From assembly GCA_963726085.1 (NCBI GenBank), contig CAVSAR010000004.1, positions 124,001 to 188,000 on the forward strand: a stretch of DNA of 64,000 nt, read 5' to 3'. This document shows positions 18,146 through 26,977 of this stretch, piece after piece. Positions within the stretch are counted from its first letter, which is position 1; every line of letters starts with the position of its first letter. The position numbers and the translations under genes were made by a program. Origin of the DNA: ZC4RG30 sp963726085 (GTDB taxonomy: Bacteria; Pseudomonadota; Gammaproteobacteria; Steroidobacterales; Steroidobacteraceae). Below the pieces are notes generated by a model. That model was not told the DNA's origin. It saw nothing but the letters and a program-made list of their open reading frames with translations, and did not search any database.

Positions 18146-19036
18146 TCAGATCCAGTAGACGAAGACGAACAGGATCAGCCAGACCACGTCCACGAAATGC
18201 CAGTACCACGCCACCGCCTCGAAGGCGAAGTGGCGCTGCGGCGTGAAATGCCCCTTCAGGGTGCGTAGCCAGATGACCGTCAGCATGATGGCCCCGATGG
18301 TCACATGCAGCCCGTGGAACCCGGTCAGCATGAAGAACGTCGAGCCGTAGATGCCCGTGGACAGCCGCAGTCCCAGTTCGGTGTAGGCGTGGTGGTATTC
18401 CGTGGCCTGCAGGTAGACGAAGGTAAATCCCAGCAGGAACGTCGCGGCCAGGAAGATCTTGAGGATGGCCCGATTGCCGGCGCGCAGCGCGTGGTGGGCA
18501 ATGGTGATGGTCACGCCCGAGGACAGCAGGATGGCGGTGTTTACGGCGGGCAGGCCGAAAGCCGGGATGGTGCTGAACGTGCCGTCGGCGCGACCGCCAA
18601 CCACACCCGGGCCATTGGTGGGCCAGGTCGGGTCAAAGCTCTTCCACAGCAGCAGCTTGTTGAAGACCTTGACGCCCTCGCCGCCCAGCCAGGGCACCGA
18701 CAGCTGGCGCGCATAGAACAACACGCCGAAGAACGCGGCGAAGAACAGCACCTCGGACATGATGAACCAGATCATTCCCATGCGGAACGAGCGGTCGACG
18801 TCCAGGTTGAACATGCCGCGCTGGTTCTCACCGATGACCGTGCCGAACCAGCCGATGAACAGGGTGGCGATGATCGCCGCGCCGGGAATGAAGGCCCAGC
18901 GGCCGGCCCAGTCGTTGAGCACGCTGACTGCACCCACCATCAGGCAGAACAGGCCAACGGAGCCCACGATCGGCCAGTGGCTGCTGTGCGGAACGTAGTA
19001 ACGGCTGGAGTCGTGCGCTTCGGTTTTCGTGCTCAT
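18146..19036 (-). CDS. coxC: cytochrome c oxidase subunit III
   Basis: 296 residues with seven membrane helices and no metal centre, as expected. Landmarks are GMIWFIMSEVLFFAAFFGVL (acidic residue in helix III), ATEYHHA, and GFHGLHVTIG near the C-terminus, ending AWYWHFVDVVWLILFVFVY. Subunit III stabilises the oxidase core and proton uptake. I use the ATG at 19036; an in-frame GTG three codons upstream is an alternative. It follows cox11 by 22 bases. Confidence 0.95.
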   Translation of the reverse strand: MSTKTEAHDSSRYYVPHSSHWPIVGSVGLFCLMVGAVSVLNDWAGRWAFIPGAAIIATLFIGWFGTVIGENQRGMFNLDVDRSFRMGMIWFIMSEVLFFAAFFGVLFYARQLSVPWLGGEGVKVFNKLLLWKSFDPTWPTNGPGVVGGRADGTFSTIPAFGLPAVNTAILLSSGVTITIAHHALRAGNRAILKIFLAATFLLGFTFVYLQATEYHHAYTELGLRLSTGIYGSTFFMLTGFHGLHVTIGAIMLTVIWLRTLKGHFTPQRHFAFEAVAWYWHFVDVVWLILFVFVYWI

Positions 19037-19058
19037 GTGCTTCACTTCGTGGTGGATA

Positions 19059-19614
19059 TTAACGGCTGGCCACCGGCGCCAGCGTGTCGTAAAAGGTATA
19101 GGCCAGCGTGATGCGGTCGACGTACTTGGGCAGCGCCGGATCGACGAAAAAACGCACCGACAGGCGCCGCTCCTGGCCGACGTTGAAATGCTGCGGCGAA
19201 AAGCAGAAGCATTCGGTCTTGCGGAAATAGGCCATGGCCTTGGACGGGGCGATTTCCGGAGCCGCCTGGACCCAGGTCGCGTGCCCGGTCAGGTTGCGCG
19301 CAACATACGTCGCCTCGTACAGCCGACCTGGATGCACCTGCATGCAGGAGCTCGGTTGGCTGGAAATCCAAGCTGCCGACAGTGGGCAGCCCGGAGACGA
19401 ACTCGACCGTCACGAGGCGCGACTTGTCGGCGACCGTGGGCGGGTGCGCTGGCGTGCGATATCTGACGCGGCGATCCCCATAGCCGGTGACCGAACAGAA
19501 CACGTCGTACAGCGGCACCAGCACGTAGCCGAAGCCGAACGCGCCCAGCGCAATCACGCCCAGCGTCAACGCCAGGTATCGATGGGAGGCAGGTTTTTGG
19601 CGGGCGGCGCTCAT
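19059..19614 (-). CDS. ctaG: cytochrome oxidase copper chaperone Cox11/CtaG, one-base frameshift
   Basis: About 184 residues after correction. The first frame gives the membrane anchor and early domain (LTLGVIALGAFGFGYVLVPLYDVFCSVTG, cut here) with the VFC cysteine. The second frame gives MQVHPGRLYEATYVARN and the copper-binding KTECFCFSPQ (CFC motif), then LSVRFFVDPALP and LAYTFYDT. The shift lies at 19344-19353, where the first frame reads FQPTELLH; removing one base joins the two parts. Cox11 delivers copper to the CuB site of subunit I. Its start overlaps the 39-residue gene (ATGA). The CFC motif survives, so the gene itself is probably intact. Confidence 0.9.
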
Positions 19615-19730
19615 GCGCCCCGGTGCACGTAGGCCACGATGAAGATGGCATAGACGGCGATCGCGAACGCCGCGAGGCGCAATGCATTGTTGCGCGCCCG
19701 GCGCCGACGAACCGCCTCATCCTGCAGCAC
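19611..19730 (-). CDS. 39-residue single-helix membrane protein between coxA and cox11
   Basis: A short frame begins at a GTG one base after the coxA stop and ends in the cox11 start (ATGA). It encodes a basic N-terminus (EAVRRRRARNNALR) and one membrane helix (LAAFAIAVYAIFIVAYV), ending HRGA. Tight packing on both sides, basic-in topology and position match the very small cytochrome oxidase assembly proteins seen between subunit I and Cox11 genes in related bacteria. An internal ATG is out of frame, so GTG is the only useful start. Confidence 0.7.
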   Translation of the reverse strand: MLQDEAVRRRRARNNALRLAAFAIAVYAIFIVAYVHRGA

Positions 19731-19731
19731 C

Positions 19732-21345
19732 TCAGTGCTCCGCGCCGCGATTGATCACCGCCATCGACGGCGGGGTTTCCCAGCTATGGTACGGCGCCGG
19801 TGACGGCAGCTCCCACTCCAGGCCATGCGCGCCTTCCCAGACCCGGTTGGTGGCCTTGACGCCGCCATGCACGCATTTCCACACGGCGATGGGGAACAGC
19901 AACTGTGACAGGCCGAAGCCGAACGCACCGATGGAGGAGACGGCGTTCCAGTCGGAAAACTGCGTGGAATAGTCGGGGATGCGCCGCGGCATGCCCGCCA
20001 GCCCGAGGAAATGCTGCGGGAAGAACAGCACGTTCACGAAGATGGCTGACAGCCAGAAATGCCACTTGGCCAGCGTCATGTTGTACATGTGGCCGGACCA
20101 CTTGGGCAGCCAGTAGTAGATGCCCGCCATGATCGAGAAAATGGCGCCCGGCACCAGCACGTAATGGAAGTGCGCCACCACGAAGTACGTGTCGTGGTAC
20201 TGGAAGTCCGCCGGCACCATGGCCAGCATCAGCCCCGAGAACCCGCCAATCGTAAACAGGAACAGGAACGAGATCGCGAACAGCATTGGCGGCTCGAAGG
20301 AGATGGAGCCCTTCCACAACGTGGCCGACCAGTTGAACACCTTCACGCCCGTGGGCACGGCGATCAGCATCGTAGTCAACATGAAGAACATCTGGCCGGC
20401 CAGCGGCATGCCCACCGTGAACATGTGGTGGGCCCAGACGATGAACGACAGGAAGCCGATGGACGCGGTTGCGTACACCATGGACTCATAGCCGAACAGC
20501 GGCTTGCGCGAGAACGTCGGGATGATCTCCGAGACGATGCCAAACGCAGGCAGGATCAGGATGTACACCTCGGGGTGGCCGAAGAACCAGAACACGTGCT
20601 GGAACAGCACCGGATCGCCACCGCCGGTGGCGCTGAAGAACGTAGTGCCGAAGAAATGATCGGTCAGCAGCATGGTCACGGCCCCGGCCAGCACCGGCAT
20701 CACCAGGATCAGCAGGTAGGCGGTGATCAGCCAGGTCCAGCAGAACAGCGGCATGCGCAGCAGCGTCACGCCAGGCGCGCGCATGTTCATCAGGGTCACG
20801 ATCACGTTGATCGCACCGAGGATCGAGGAAATACCCATCATGTGCACGGCGAAGATCGCCATCGGCAGGCTGTCGCCGCCTTGCACCGTCAACGGCGGAT
20901 ACAGCGTCCAGCCACCGGCCGGGGAGCCGCCCGGCACGAACAGGGTGGAGATCAGCAGCAGGAACGCAAACGGCAGGATCCAGAAGCTGAAGTTGTTCAT
21001 GCGCGGCAGCGCCATGTCCGGCGCGCCCACCTGCATGGGGATCATCCAGTTGGCCAGGCCGACCCAGGCGGGCATCACACCACCGAAGATCATGAACAGC
21101 GCATGCATAGTGGTCATCGAATTGAACAGCTGCGGGTCCAGGAACTGCAGGCCCGGCTTGAACAGCTCGGCGCGGATGACCATGGCCATCGCACCACCGA
21201 TAAAGAACATGATGCCGGCAAACACCAGGTACATCGTGCCGATGTCCTTGTGGTTGGTGGTCATCACCCAGCGGCGGATGAACCCCTTCGCCGGTCCGTG
21301 ATGGTCGTGATCGTGTGCAGCGGGTGCGTGTGCGGATTGGGCCAT
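19732..21345 (-). CDS. coxA: cytochrome c oxidase subunit I (aa3-type)
   Basis: 537 residues with twelve membrane helices. Haem and copper ligands are in their usual places: TTMHALFMIFGGVMPA (helix II His), GHPEVYILILPAFG (His-Tyr pair of the CuB site), WAHHMFTVG (CuB His-His), PTGVKVFNW (K-channel Lys), and YFVVAHFHYVL (haem a3 and haem a His). It reduces O2 to water and pumps protons. Second gene of the oxidase operon, 18 bases after coxB. Confidence 0.97.
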   Translation of the reverse strand: MAQSAHAPAAHDHDHHGPAKGFIRRWVMTTNHKDIGTMYLVFAGIMFFIGGAMAMVIRAELFKPGLQFLDPQLFNSMTTMHALFMIFGGVMPAWVGLANWMIPMQVGAPDMALPRMNNFSFWILPFAFLLLISTLFVPGGSPAGGWTLYPPLTVQGGDSLPMAIFAVHMMGISSILGAINVIVTLMNMRAPGVTLLRMPLFCWTWLITAYLLILVMPVLAGAVTMLLTDHFFGTTFFSATGGGDPVLFQHVFWFFGHPEVYILILPAFGIVSEIIPTFSRKPLFGYESMVYATASIGFLSFIVWAHHMFTVGMPLAGQMFFMLTTMLIAVPTGVKVFNWSATLWKGSISFEPPMLFAISFLFLFTIGGFSGLMLAMVPADFQYHDTYFVVAHFHYVLVPGAIFSIMAGIYYWLPKWSGHMYNMTLAKWHFWLSAIFVNVLFFPQHFLGLAGMPRRIPDYSTQFSDWNAVSSIGAFGFGLSQLLFPIAVWKCVHGGVKATNRVWEGAHGLEWELPSPAPYHSWETPPSMAVINRGAEH

Positions 21346-21363
21346 GTGTCTACTCTCGGATCT

Positions 21364-22176
21364 TCAATTTGGGGTCGGTGTCTTTTGCTGCGCGAGCCAG
21401 GCCGCGAAATCCTCTGGCGAGCGCGCGTCCACCACGATGGGCATGAACCCATGGTCGCGGCCGCACAGCTCGGCGCACTGGCCCCGATACAGTCCCACCT
21501 TGTCAGGCTGGATCTGGAACCACAGCTCGTTGACGAACCCCGGAATCGCATCCTTCTTCACGGCCAGCGCCGGCACCCACCACGCGTGGATCACGTCCTG
21601 CGAGGTCAGCAGCAGGCGCACCTTCTTGCCCACCGGAACCACCAGCGGGTGGTCCACGCTGAGCAGATAGTTGGGAACGGTTGCCGGGTCGATGCCCGAA
21701 TCCAGCTGGCGTGCGGCGTCACTGTCGCGCGACAGGGTGGAGAAGATGCTCACCCCGGAGTCGAGGTACTCATACTGCCACTTCCACTGGTACGCGGTCA
21801 CCTTGATCGTGAGCGCGGTATTGGAGGAGTCTTCCAGCCTGATCAGCGTGCGCGCGGCCGGCACGGCCATCACGATCAGGATCGCCACCGGGACAATCGT
21901 CCAGATGATCTCGGCCGTGGTGCTGTGGACCATCTTGGTATCCGGCACCGCGCCCTGGGACTTACGGAACTTGACCATCGACACGATCATCCAGCCGAAG
22001 ACGAAGATGCCGATCGCAACGCACCACCACATGATGGTCATGTGAAGTGAGTAGATTTCGCCCGAGAGCGTGGTGACGCCCTTGGTCATGTTGAGCGCCC
22101 ATGCGGCATGTGCCGGGGCGGCGAATACAGTCAGGGCGGCCAACAGGGCGCCCGAGAAGCCAGATTTTCGAAGCAT
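21364..22176 (-). CDS. coxB: cytochrome c oxidase subunit II
   Basis: 270 residues from the ATG preceded by AAGG seven bases away; other in-frame starts lie upstream. A cleavable signal (about 1-24), two membrane helices (residues roughly 45-67 and 88-108) and a periplasmic cupredoxin domain follow. The dinuclear CuA site is complete: CAELCGRDHGFM places C234, C238, H242 and M245, with YQWKWQYEY as the electron-entry aromatic patch. No fused cytochrome c domain is present. It is the first gene of the oxidase operon, 54 bases downstream of bioD on the same strand, so read-through from the biotin operon is possible. Confidence 0.95.
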   Translation of the reverse strand: MLRKSGFSGALLAALTVFAAPAHAAWALNMTKGVTTLSGEIYSLHMTIMWWCVAIGIFVFGWMIVSMVKFRKSQGAVPDTKMVHSTTAEIIWTIVPVAILIVMAVPAARTLIRLEDSSNTALTIKVTAYQWKWQYEYLDSGVSIFSTLSRDSDAARQLDSGIDPATVPNYLLSVDHPLVVPVGKKVRLLLTSQDVIHAWWVPALAVKKDAIPGFVNELWFQIQPDKVGLYRGQCAELCGRDHGFMPIVVDARSPEDFAAWLAQQKTPTPN

Positions 22177-22230
22177 CGATTGACCTTGCATTAGTCCCGT
22201 CACAAAAACCCGCGAAGTGTACAACAGGGG

Positions 22231-22899
22231 TCAATGCACCTGCAGTCGCGGCGCCGGCAGGCGCTGTTGCAGTGCTTCAAGATAGCCGGCATAAGCTGCT
22301 GATCCGGGCAGGAATTCCGCAGCGATCGGATTGGCACACCAGCCGGCCAGCCGCAGTCCGCGCGCGCGGATCGCGTCGGCTGTCAGCAGTGCATGACTGA
22401 TGCAACCCAGTCGCATCCCCACCACCAGCAGCACCGGCAGCTGCAGGGCGGCGGCCACATCGGCCATGGTCGGTCCGCTGCTGCCGCCGATGACCGGATC
22501 GCCAATCGGCGCCAGCCAGCCGCCGGCGCCTTCCACGACGACAATATCGCTTTTGGCGGAAATAAGTGCATATTGGCGGATTATAAAGCTTATATCTATG
22601 GAGATCGCCGCATTTTTTGCGGCGATATGCGGCGAAGTCGCCTGCGCCAGGCAATACGGGTTGAGTGCCTCATAGGGAAGTTCGACGTTGCCGGCCATCG
22701 CCAGGGCCAGCGCATCGTCGTTGCGCAGGCCGACCGGGGTGGCCACTGCGCCGGCGGCAACCGGCTTCATTCCCGCCGCGCGCAACCCGGATGCCGCCAG
22801 TGCCTGCAACAGCCGCGTGGCCACCCAGGTCTTGCCCACGCCGGTATCGGTACCGGCGACGAACAGGCTCTGGCGAAGTAGCGGATCCAGCGTGTTCAT
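22231..22899 (-). CDS. bioD: dethiobiotin synthetase
   Basis: 222 residues. The P-loop GTDTGVGKTWVATRL is at residues 17-31 and VVEGAGGWLAPI is the second conserved block. The enzyme closes the ureido ring of dethiobiotin from 7,8-diaminopelargonate, CO2 and ATP. Its ATG overlaps the bioC stop (ATGA). The middle of the gene (near 22540-22620) is locally AT-rich compared with neighbours, encoding SIDISFIIRQYALISAKSD, while the reading frame stays open. It is the last gene of the biotin operon. Confidence 0.94.
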   Translation of the reverse strand: MNTLDPLLRQSLFVAGTDTGVGKTWVATRLLQALAASGLRAAGMKPVAAGAVATPVGLRNDDALALAMAGNVELPYEALNPYCLAQATSPHIAAKNAAISIDISFIIRQYALISAKSDIVVVEGAGGWLAPIGDPVIGGSSGPTMADVAAALQLPVLLVVGMRLGCISHALLTADAIRARGLRLAGWCANPIAAEFLPGSAAYAGYLEALQQRLPAPRLQVH

Positions 22900-23792
22900 C
22901 GGCGGCGACTCAGGCTGGCGCGCATGGCATCCATCCCGATGCGGGTTTCACCCTGGATGGTCTCGCCGGACCCTTGCGGTCCTGCCCACGCCACCGCGTA
23001 CACCATCTGCCAGGTGGCCGGCAGCCCATGCGTCGTACGCAGGCGTTCGTACGCGGCGCGCATGCGCGCGAAGCGTGCCTTGCCAGTCAACGCGCGACTG
23101 CGCCCGGCGTTGATGTTGTGCGCGCCAATGGACTTGAGCTCGCCCATCAGCGCGCCCACGTCCGCGTAGTGATTCACGTGCCGATCCACGTCGAGCACCG
23201 GTTCGATGAACCCTGCCCGCTGCAACGCCGCGCCCAGGTCGTGTACATCTATAAAGCGGTTGACGTGGACGCCCTCATCGGCTGCGGACCAGGCGGCGCG
23301 CAGTTCCTGCAGCGTCTCCGGCCCAAAGCTGCTGGCCAGCAGCAGACCGCCCGGCCGCAACACGCGCCGCATCTGCGCCAGTGCTGCATCCGGCGGATCC
23401 ACCCACTGCAACATGAGGTTGGTGAACAGCAGGTCGATGCTGGCGGCTTCGAACGGAAGTGCCCGGGCGTCGGCCTCGACGCAGCGTAACGGCCGCCACC
23501 AGTGGCTGCGGCGGCGACTTGCCTCCAGCATCGGCCGGGAAATGTCGGCGGCGATCACCTCGGCGCTGCGGAAACGGCGTTTGAGCTGCACGGCGGCGTC
23601 GCCGGTGCCCGCGCCCAGGTCCAGCACCACGCGCGGCGCCAGTTGCATGGCATACGCGCGCGACAACAACTCGGATCGCACGTCCCGTTGCAGCCTGGCC
23701 GCCGCGTCGTAGCTGTGGCTGGCCGCGCCAAAGGCGCGCGCCACCGCCTGCGGCTCGAGCGTGAACGGGTCCGGTGGCTCGCCCTGGTTCAT
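22896..23792 (-). CDS. bioC: malonyl-ACP O-methyltransferase
   Basis: 298-residue class I SAM methyltransferase. Motif I VVLDLGAGTGDA follows FGAASHSYDAAARLQ, the typical BioC start (usually FxRAAxxYD). DLLFTNLMLQWVDPP and LRPGGLLLASSFGPETLQEL are the other family blocks. BioC methylates malonyl-ACP so that it can prime pimelate synthesis by the fatty-acid machinery; BioH later removes the methyl group. It overlaps bioH and bioD by four bases each. Confidence 0.94.
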   Translation of the reverse strand: MNQGEPPDPFTLEPQAVARAFGAASHSYDAAARLQRDVRSELLSRAYAMQLAPRVVLDLGAGTGDAAVQLKRRFRSAEVIAADISRPMLEASRRRSHWWRPLRCVEADARALPFEAASIDLLFTNLMLQWVDPPDAALAQMRRVLRPGGLLLASSFGPETLQELRAAWSAADEGVHVNRFIDVHDLGAALQRAGFIEPVLDVDRHVNHYADVGALMGELKSIGAHNINAGRSRALTGKARFARMRAAYERLRTTHGLPATWQMVYAVAWAGPQGSGETIQGETRIGMDAMRASLSRRR

Positions 23793-24586
23793 GCCGGCAC
23801 GGCCTGCAGCTGGCGCAGGAACTGGCCCAGCGCCGCGGCCACCTCGTCCACATGCGACAGCAGCGGTGCGTGCCCAGCGCGCGCAATAAGCAGGTGGCGC
23901 GCATTGGGCAGCGCGTCCGCCATCCAGCGTCCTGCCGCCGGCGGCGTGACCCGATCGTTCTCGCCTGACAGCACCAGTGTCGGCTGCAGGACCTGCCCCA
24001 GCATTGATCGCTGATCAAGGCCCTTGAGGATGGCAAGCCCGGCGTGCAGCGCGGCCGCGCGGGGCAAGCCATGGCCGTGCAGCGCAGCTTCCAGCTGCAG
24101 CTGCGTAGTGTTGGCATTGCGCCCACCGCGCACCTGCAGCTGCACGAATTCACTCAGCGTCTGGCGCCAGTCCTTTGCCAGGGAGAGCTCAAACGCCTGT
24201 ACCGATGGCGCAGGCATCCCTGGTGGCCAATCGGCTGCCTGCGCAAAACGCGGCGTGCTGGCTATCAACACCAGCGCGCGTACCTGGCGGGGCGCGCGCC
24301 GCGCCAATTCCAGCGCCAGCTGCCCTCCCAGCGACCAGCCCGCGAGCATGCAGCATGCCGGCAAGGCGGCCTGCAGATCCTGCAGTTGCGACTCCAGGTC
24401 CGCCCGCTCGTCCTGCCAGGGGCTGCGGCCATGGCCGGGCAGGTCCAGCGCCCAGGTGCCGCACTCGCGCAGCGCTGCGCGCACGGGGTCAAACGCGCGC
24501 AGGTTCATGCCCCAGCCATGGATGCACACCAGCGGCACCGCGTCTGCGGCCACGTCCTGGCGTTCACAATGCAGCTGGGTGATCAC
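23789..24586 (-). CDS. bioH: pimeloyl-ACP methyl ester carboxylesterase
   Basis: 265 residues from a GTG that overlaps the bioF stop (GTGA); the open frame continues upstream but lies within bioF. Alpha/beta hydrolase features are LVCIHGWGMN (oxyanion region), AGWSLGGQLAL (nucleophile Ser), GENDRVTPP (catalytic Asp) and RAGHAPLLSHVDEV (catalytic His). BioH demethylates pimeloyl-ACP methyl ester and so ends the BioC-started chain. Gene order F-H-C-D supports the call over other esterases. Confidence 0.92.
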   Translation of the reverse strand: MITQLHCERQDVAADAVPLVCIHGWGMNLRAFDPVRAALRECGTWALDLPGHGRSPWQDERADLESQLQDLQAALPACCMLAGWSLGGQLALELARRAPRQVRALVLIASTPRFAQAADWPPGMPAPSVQAFELSLAKDWRQTLSEFVQLQVRGGRNANTTQLQLEAALHGHGLPRAAALHAGLAILKGLDQRSMLGQVLQPTLVLSGENDRVTPPAAGRWMADALPNARHLLIARAGHAPLLSHVDEVAAALGQFLRQLQAVPA

Positions 24587-25752
24587 GCCGCGCCAGTTGC
24601 CAGCACTGCATGCAGCGCGTCGAGCAGGCCATCCACATCGCGCTCTTCGTGGGCCGCGCTCAGGTTGATGCGCAGGCGCTCGGTACCTGCGGGCACCGTG
24701 GGGCTGCGGATGGCCGCCACCCAGTAGCCACGCTGCATCAGGGCCTGGCTGGCGGCCAGGCAACGTGCGACATCCCCCAGCAGCAACGGCTGGATGGGCG
24801 TTGTAGATGGGCCCAGTGGCAGGCCCAGCTGCGCGGCGCCGCTGCGAAAGCGCTGGGTCATTGCCTGCACGCGCTCGCGCGGCCCGCTGTCGCGATCGAC
24901 AATGCGCAGCGCCGCACGCGTCGCGGCGGCCACCGGCGCGGGCAGCGCGGTAGTGAAGATGTAGCTGCGCGCGCGCTGCATCACCAGTTCGATCAGATCC
25001 GCCGGTCCGGCAACAAAGGCGCCAAAGCAACCCAGTGCCTTGCCCAGCGTGCCCACCAGCAATGGCACCTGCTGCGCATCCAGCCCCGCCAGCTCCAGCG
25101 TGCCGCGGCCACGCGCACCGATCACTCCCAGGCCATGCGCGTCGTCGACCAGCAGCCAGGCCTGCTGCCGGGACGCCAGCTGCGCCAGTTGCGCCACGGG
25201 GGCAATGTCGCCATCCATGCTGAACACGCCGTCGGTGGCAAGCAACCTCGCGTGTTCACCGGCGGCCTGCAGCAGCGCCTGCGCCCGGTCGACATCGGCG
25301 TGCGCGTAGCGCTGCAGGCGCGCCCCGGACAGGCGCGCGCCATCGAGCAACGAGGCATGGTTAAGGCGGTCCTGCACCACGACATCCGATCGCGAGCACA
25401 GGGCCTGGATTACGCCCACATTGGCCATGTAGCCGGTTGAAAACAGCAGTGCCGACTCACGGCCGGTAAATGCCGCCAGCTCCAGCTCCAGTTCGTGATG
25501 CTCGCGCGTGTGTCCGGTCAGCAGGTGCGCGGCCCCGGCGCCGGCGCCCCAGTGCCGCGCCGCCTCGGCCATTGCCGTGCCCAGGCGCGCGTCGTGGGCC
25601 AGGCCCAGGTAGTCATTGCTGCAGAAATTGACCAGTTGGCGACCATCGACGCTGACGCGGGCGGCCGAGTCTGCAGGGCTGTCTACAATGCGCCGCTGGC
25701 GTCGCTGCTGCAGGCGCTGCAGTTGCGCCAGTTCAGCAGCAGGCGCGCGCAT
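24583..25752 (-). CDS. bioF: 8-amino-7-oxononanoate synthase
   Basis: 389 residues, a PLP enzyme condensing pimeloyl-ACP with alanine. Family blocks are NFCSNDYLGLAHD, LLFSTGYMANVGV, DDAHGLGVIGARGRGT and the PLP lysine in VGTLGKALGCFGAF. The start ATG (MRAPAAELAQLQ) lies inside the last 20 bases of bioB, so the pair is overlapping. Complete and normal in length. Confidence 0.95.
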   Translation of the reverse strand: MRAPAAELAQLQRLQQRRQRRIVDSPADSAARVSVDGRQLVNFCSNDYLGLAHDARLGTAMAEAARHWGAGAGAAHLLTGHTREHHELELELAAFTGRESALLFSTGYMANVGVIQALCSRSDVVVQDRLNHASLLDGARLSGARLQRYAHADVDRAQALLQAAGEHARLLATDGVFSMDGDIAPVAQLAQLASRQQAWLLVDDAHGLGVIGARGRGTLELAGLDAQQVPLLVGTLGKALGCFGAFVAGPADLIELVMQRARSYIFTTALPAPVAAATRAALRIVDRDSGPRERVQAMTQRFRSGAAQLGLPLGPSTTPIQPLLLGDVARCLAASQALMQRGYWVAAIRSPTVPAGTERLRINLSAAHEERDVDGLLDALHAVLATGAA

Positions 25753-26770
25753 CCGTCTGCTGCTGGGTCTCGGCGTTGACCTTGAGGCGTGCCAGCAGGG
25801 AGCGGTCGCGTTCCACGTCGGGGTTGCCGGTGGTGAGCAGCTTCTCGCCGTAGAAGATCGAGTTTGCGCCGGCCATGAAGGCCAGCGCCTGCAGTTCGTC
25901 CGACATCCCTTCCCGGCCTGCGGACAGGCGAACCTGGGCCTCGGGCATCAGGATGCGCGCGACCGCAATAGTGCGCACGAATTCAAATCCGTCCACGTCG
26001 CTGGACTCGCCAGGTGCCGCCTCGGCAAGCGGCGTGCCCTTGACCTGCACCAGCTGGTTGATGGGCACGCTTTGCGGATGCGCCGGGAGATTTGCCAGGG
26101 TCACGAGCATTCCGGCGCGATCGGTGCGCGTCTCGCCCATGCCGACAATGCCGCCGCTGCACACCTTGAGGTTTGCGTTGCGCACGGCCTCCAGCGTGTC
26201 GAGGCGATGCTGGTAGGTGCGCGTGGAGATGATCTTGCGGTAGTAGTCCTCTGAGCTGTCGACGTTGTGATTGTAGTAATCGAGGCCTGCGTCCTTGAGC
26301 TCATGGGCCTGGCCTGGCGTGAGCATCCCCAGGGTGGCGCAGGTCTCCAGCCCCAGCGCCCCGACTTCGCGAATCATGACGGCGATGCGCTCGATGTCCT
26401 TTTGCTTCGGCGAGCGGAACGCTGCGCCCATGCAAAAGCGTGTAGCGCCGGCGGCCTGCGCCTTGCGCGCCGCGTCGAGCACCGACTCCAGCGGCAGCAT
26501 CTCCTCCCGGGCCACCCCGGTGTCAAAGTGAATGCTCTGCGGGCAATAGCCGCAGTCCTCGGGGCAGCCGCCGGTCTTGATGGACAGCAAGGTGCTCATC
26601 TGCACCCGATTGGCGGCATGGAATGCGCGGTGCACCTGCTGGGCCCGGAACATCAGGTCCATGAACGGCAGGTCAAACAGGGCCTCGACTTCGGCTAATC
26701 GCCAATCGTGGCGCAGGCTGCCCGCGGGGAGGTTGCCGGCAGGGCTGATGTCGGCGGGGACGGCACTCAT
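25733..26770 (-). CDS. bioB: biotin synthase
   Basis: 345 residues from an ATG with GGAG seven bases upstream. Radical SAM cluster motif CPEDCGYCPQS gives C69, C73 and C76; the second [2Fe-2S] cluster region and substrate blocks TRFCMGAAFRSP, YNHNVDSSEDYY and GGIVGMGETRTDR are intact. It inserts sulphur into dethiobiotin. First gene of the operon bioB-F-H-C-D, preceded by a BirA-type operator. An upstream in-frame extension of 50 residues has no family similarity. Confidence 0.96.
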   Translation of the reverse strand: MSAVPADISPAGNLPAGSLRHDWRLAEVEALFDLPFMDLMFRAQQVHRAFHAANRVQMSTLLSIKTGGCPEDCGYCPQSIHFDTGVAREEMLPLESVLDAARKAQAAGATRFCMGAAFRSPKQKDIERIAVMIREVGALGLETCATLGMLTPGQAHELKDAGLDYYNHNVDSSEDYYRKIISTRTYQHRLDTLEAVRNANLKVCSGGIVGMGETRTDRAGMLVTLANLPAHPQSVPINQLVQVKGTPLAEAAPGESSDVDGFEFVRTIAVARILMPEAQVRLSAGREGMSDELQALAFMAGANSIFYGEKLLTTGNPDVERDRSLLARLKVNAETQQQTDARACC

Positions 26771-26836
26771 TGTTATCTCCAGGAACGGGCCAGGTTGCGC
26801 GACCCCAGGCCAAGCCTGCGCAGCGCGGTCGGTGTC

Positions 26837-26891
26837 ATGTTCGAGTCGCTGCGCACCCTTGTCAACCTGGCTACGCCATGCAGGTTGACAA
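26837..26891 (-). promoter_or_regulatory. BirA-type operator and overlapping promoter of the biotin operon
   Basis: An exact inverted repeat TTGTCAACCTG (26859-26869) and CAGGTTGACAA (26881-26891) lies 89-121 bases upstream of bioB. The half-sites TTGTCAACC and GGTTGACAA with a 15-base spacer match the gammaproteobacterial BirA operator (TTGTAAACC, 15-16 bases, GGTTTACAA) with one symmetrical change. On the minus strand TTGACA (26865-26860) can act as -35, with GAACAT (26842-26837) as a weak -10 at 17-base spacing, so BirA binding would block polymerase. Confidence 0.8.
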
Positions 26892-26977
26892 TCAAGCGCG
26901 CCGCCGCCGGTGCGGGCCATGGCCTGGGCATGACCGGGCGGGGGAGAGATGCGGCTGCGCCCCTCAGGGCGCCGGCA

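Noticed and set aside
24587..25030. N-terminal extension of BioH
   Set aside because: The extension is bioF read in another frame; the GTG overlapping the bioF stop gives a standard BioH.
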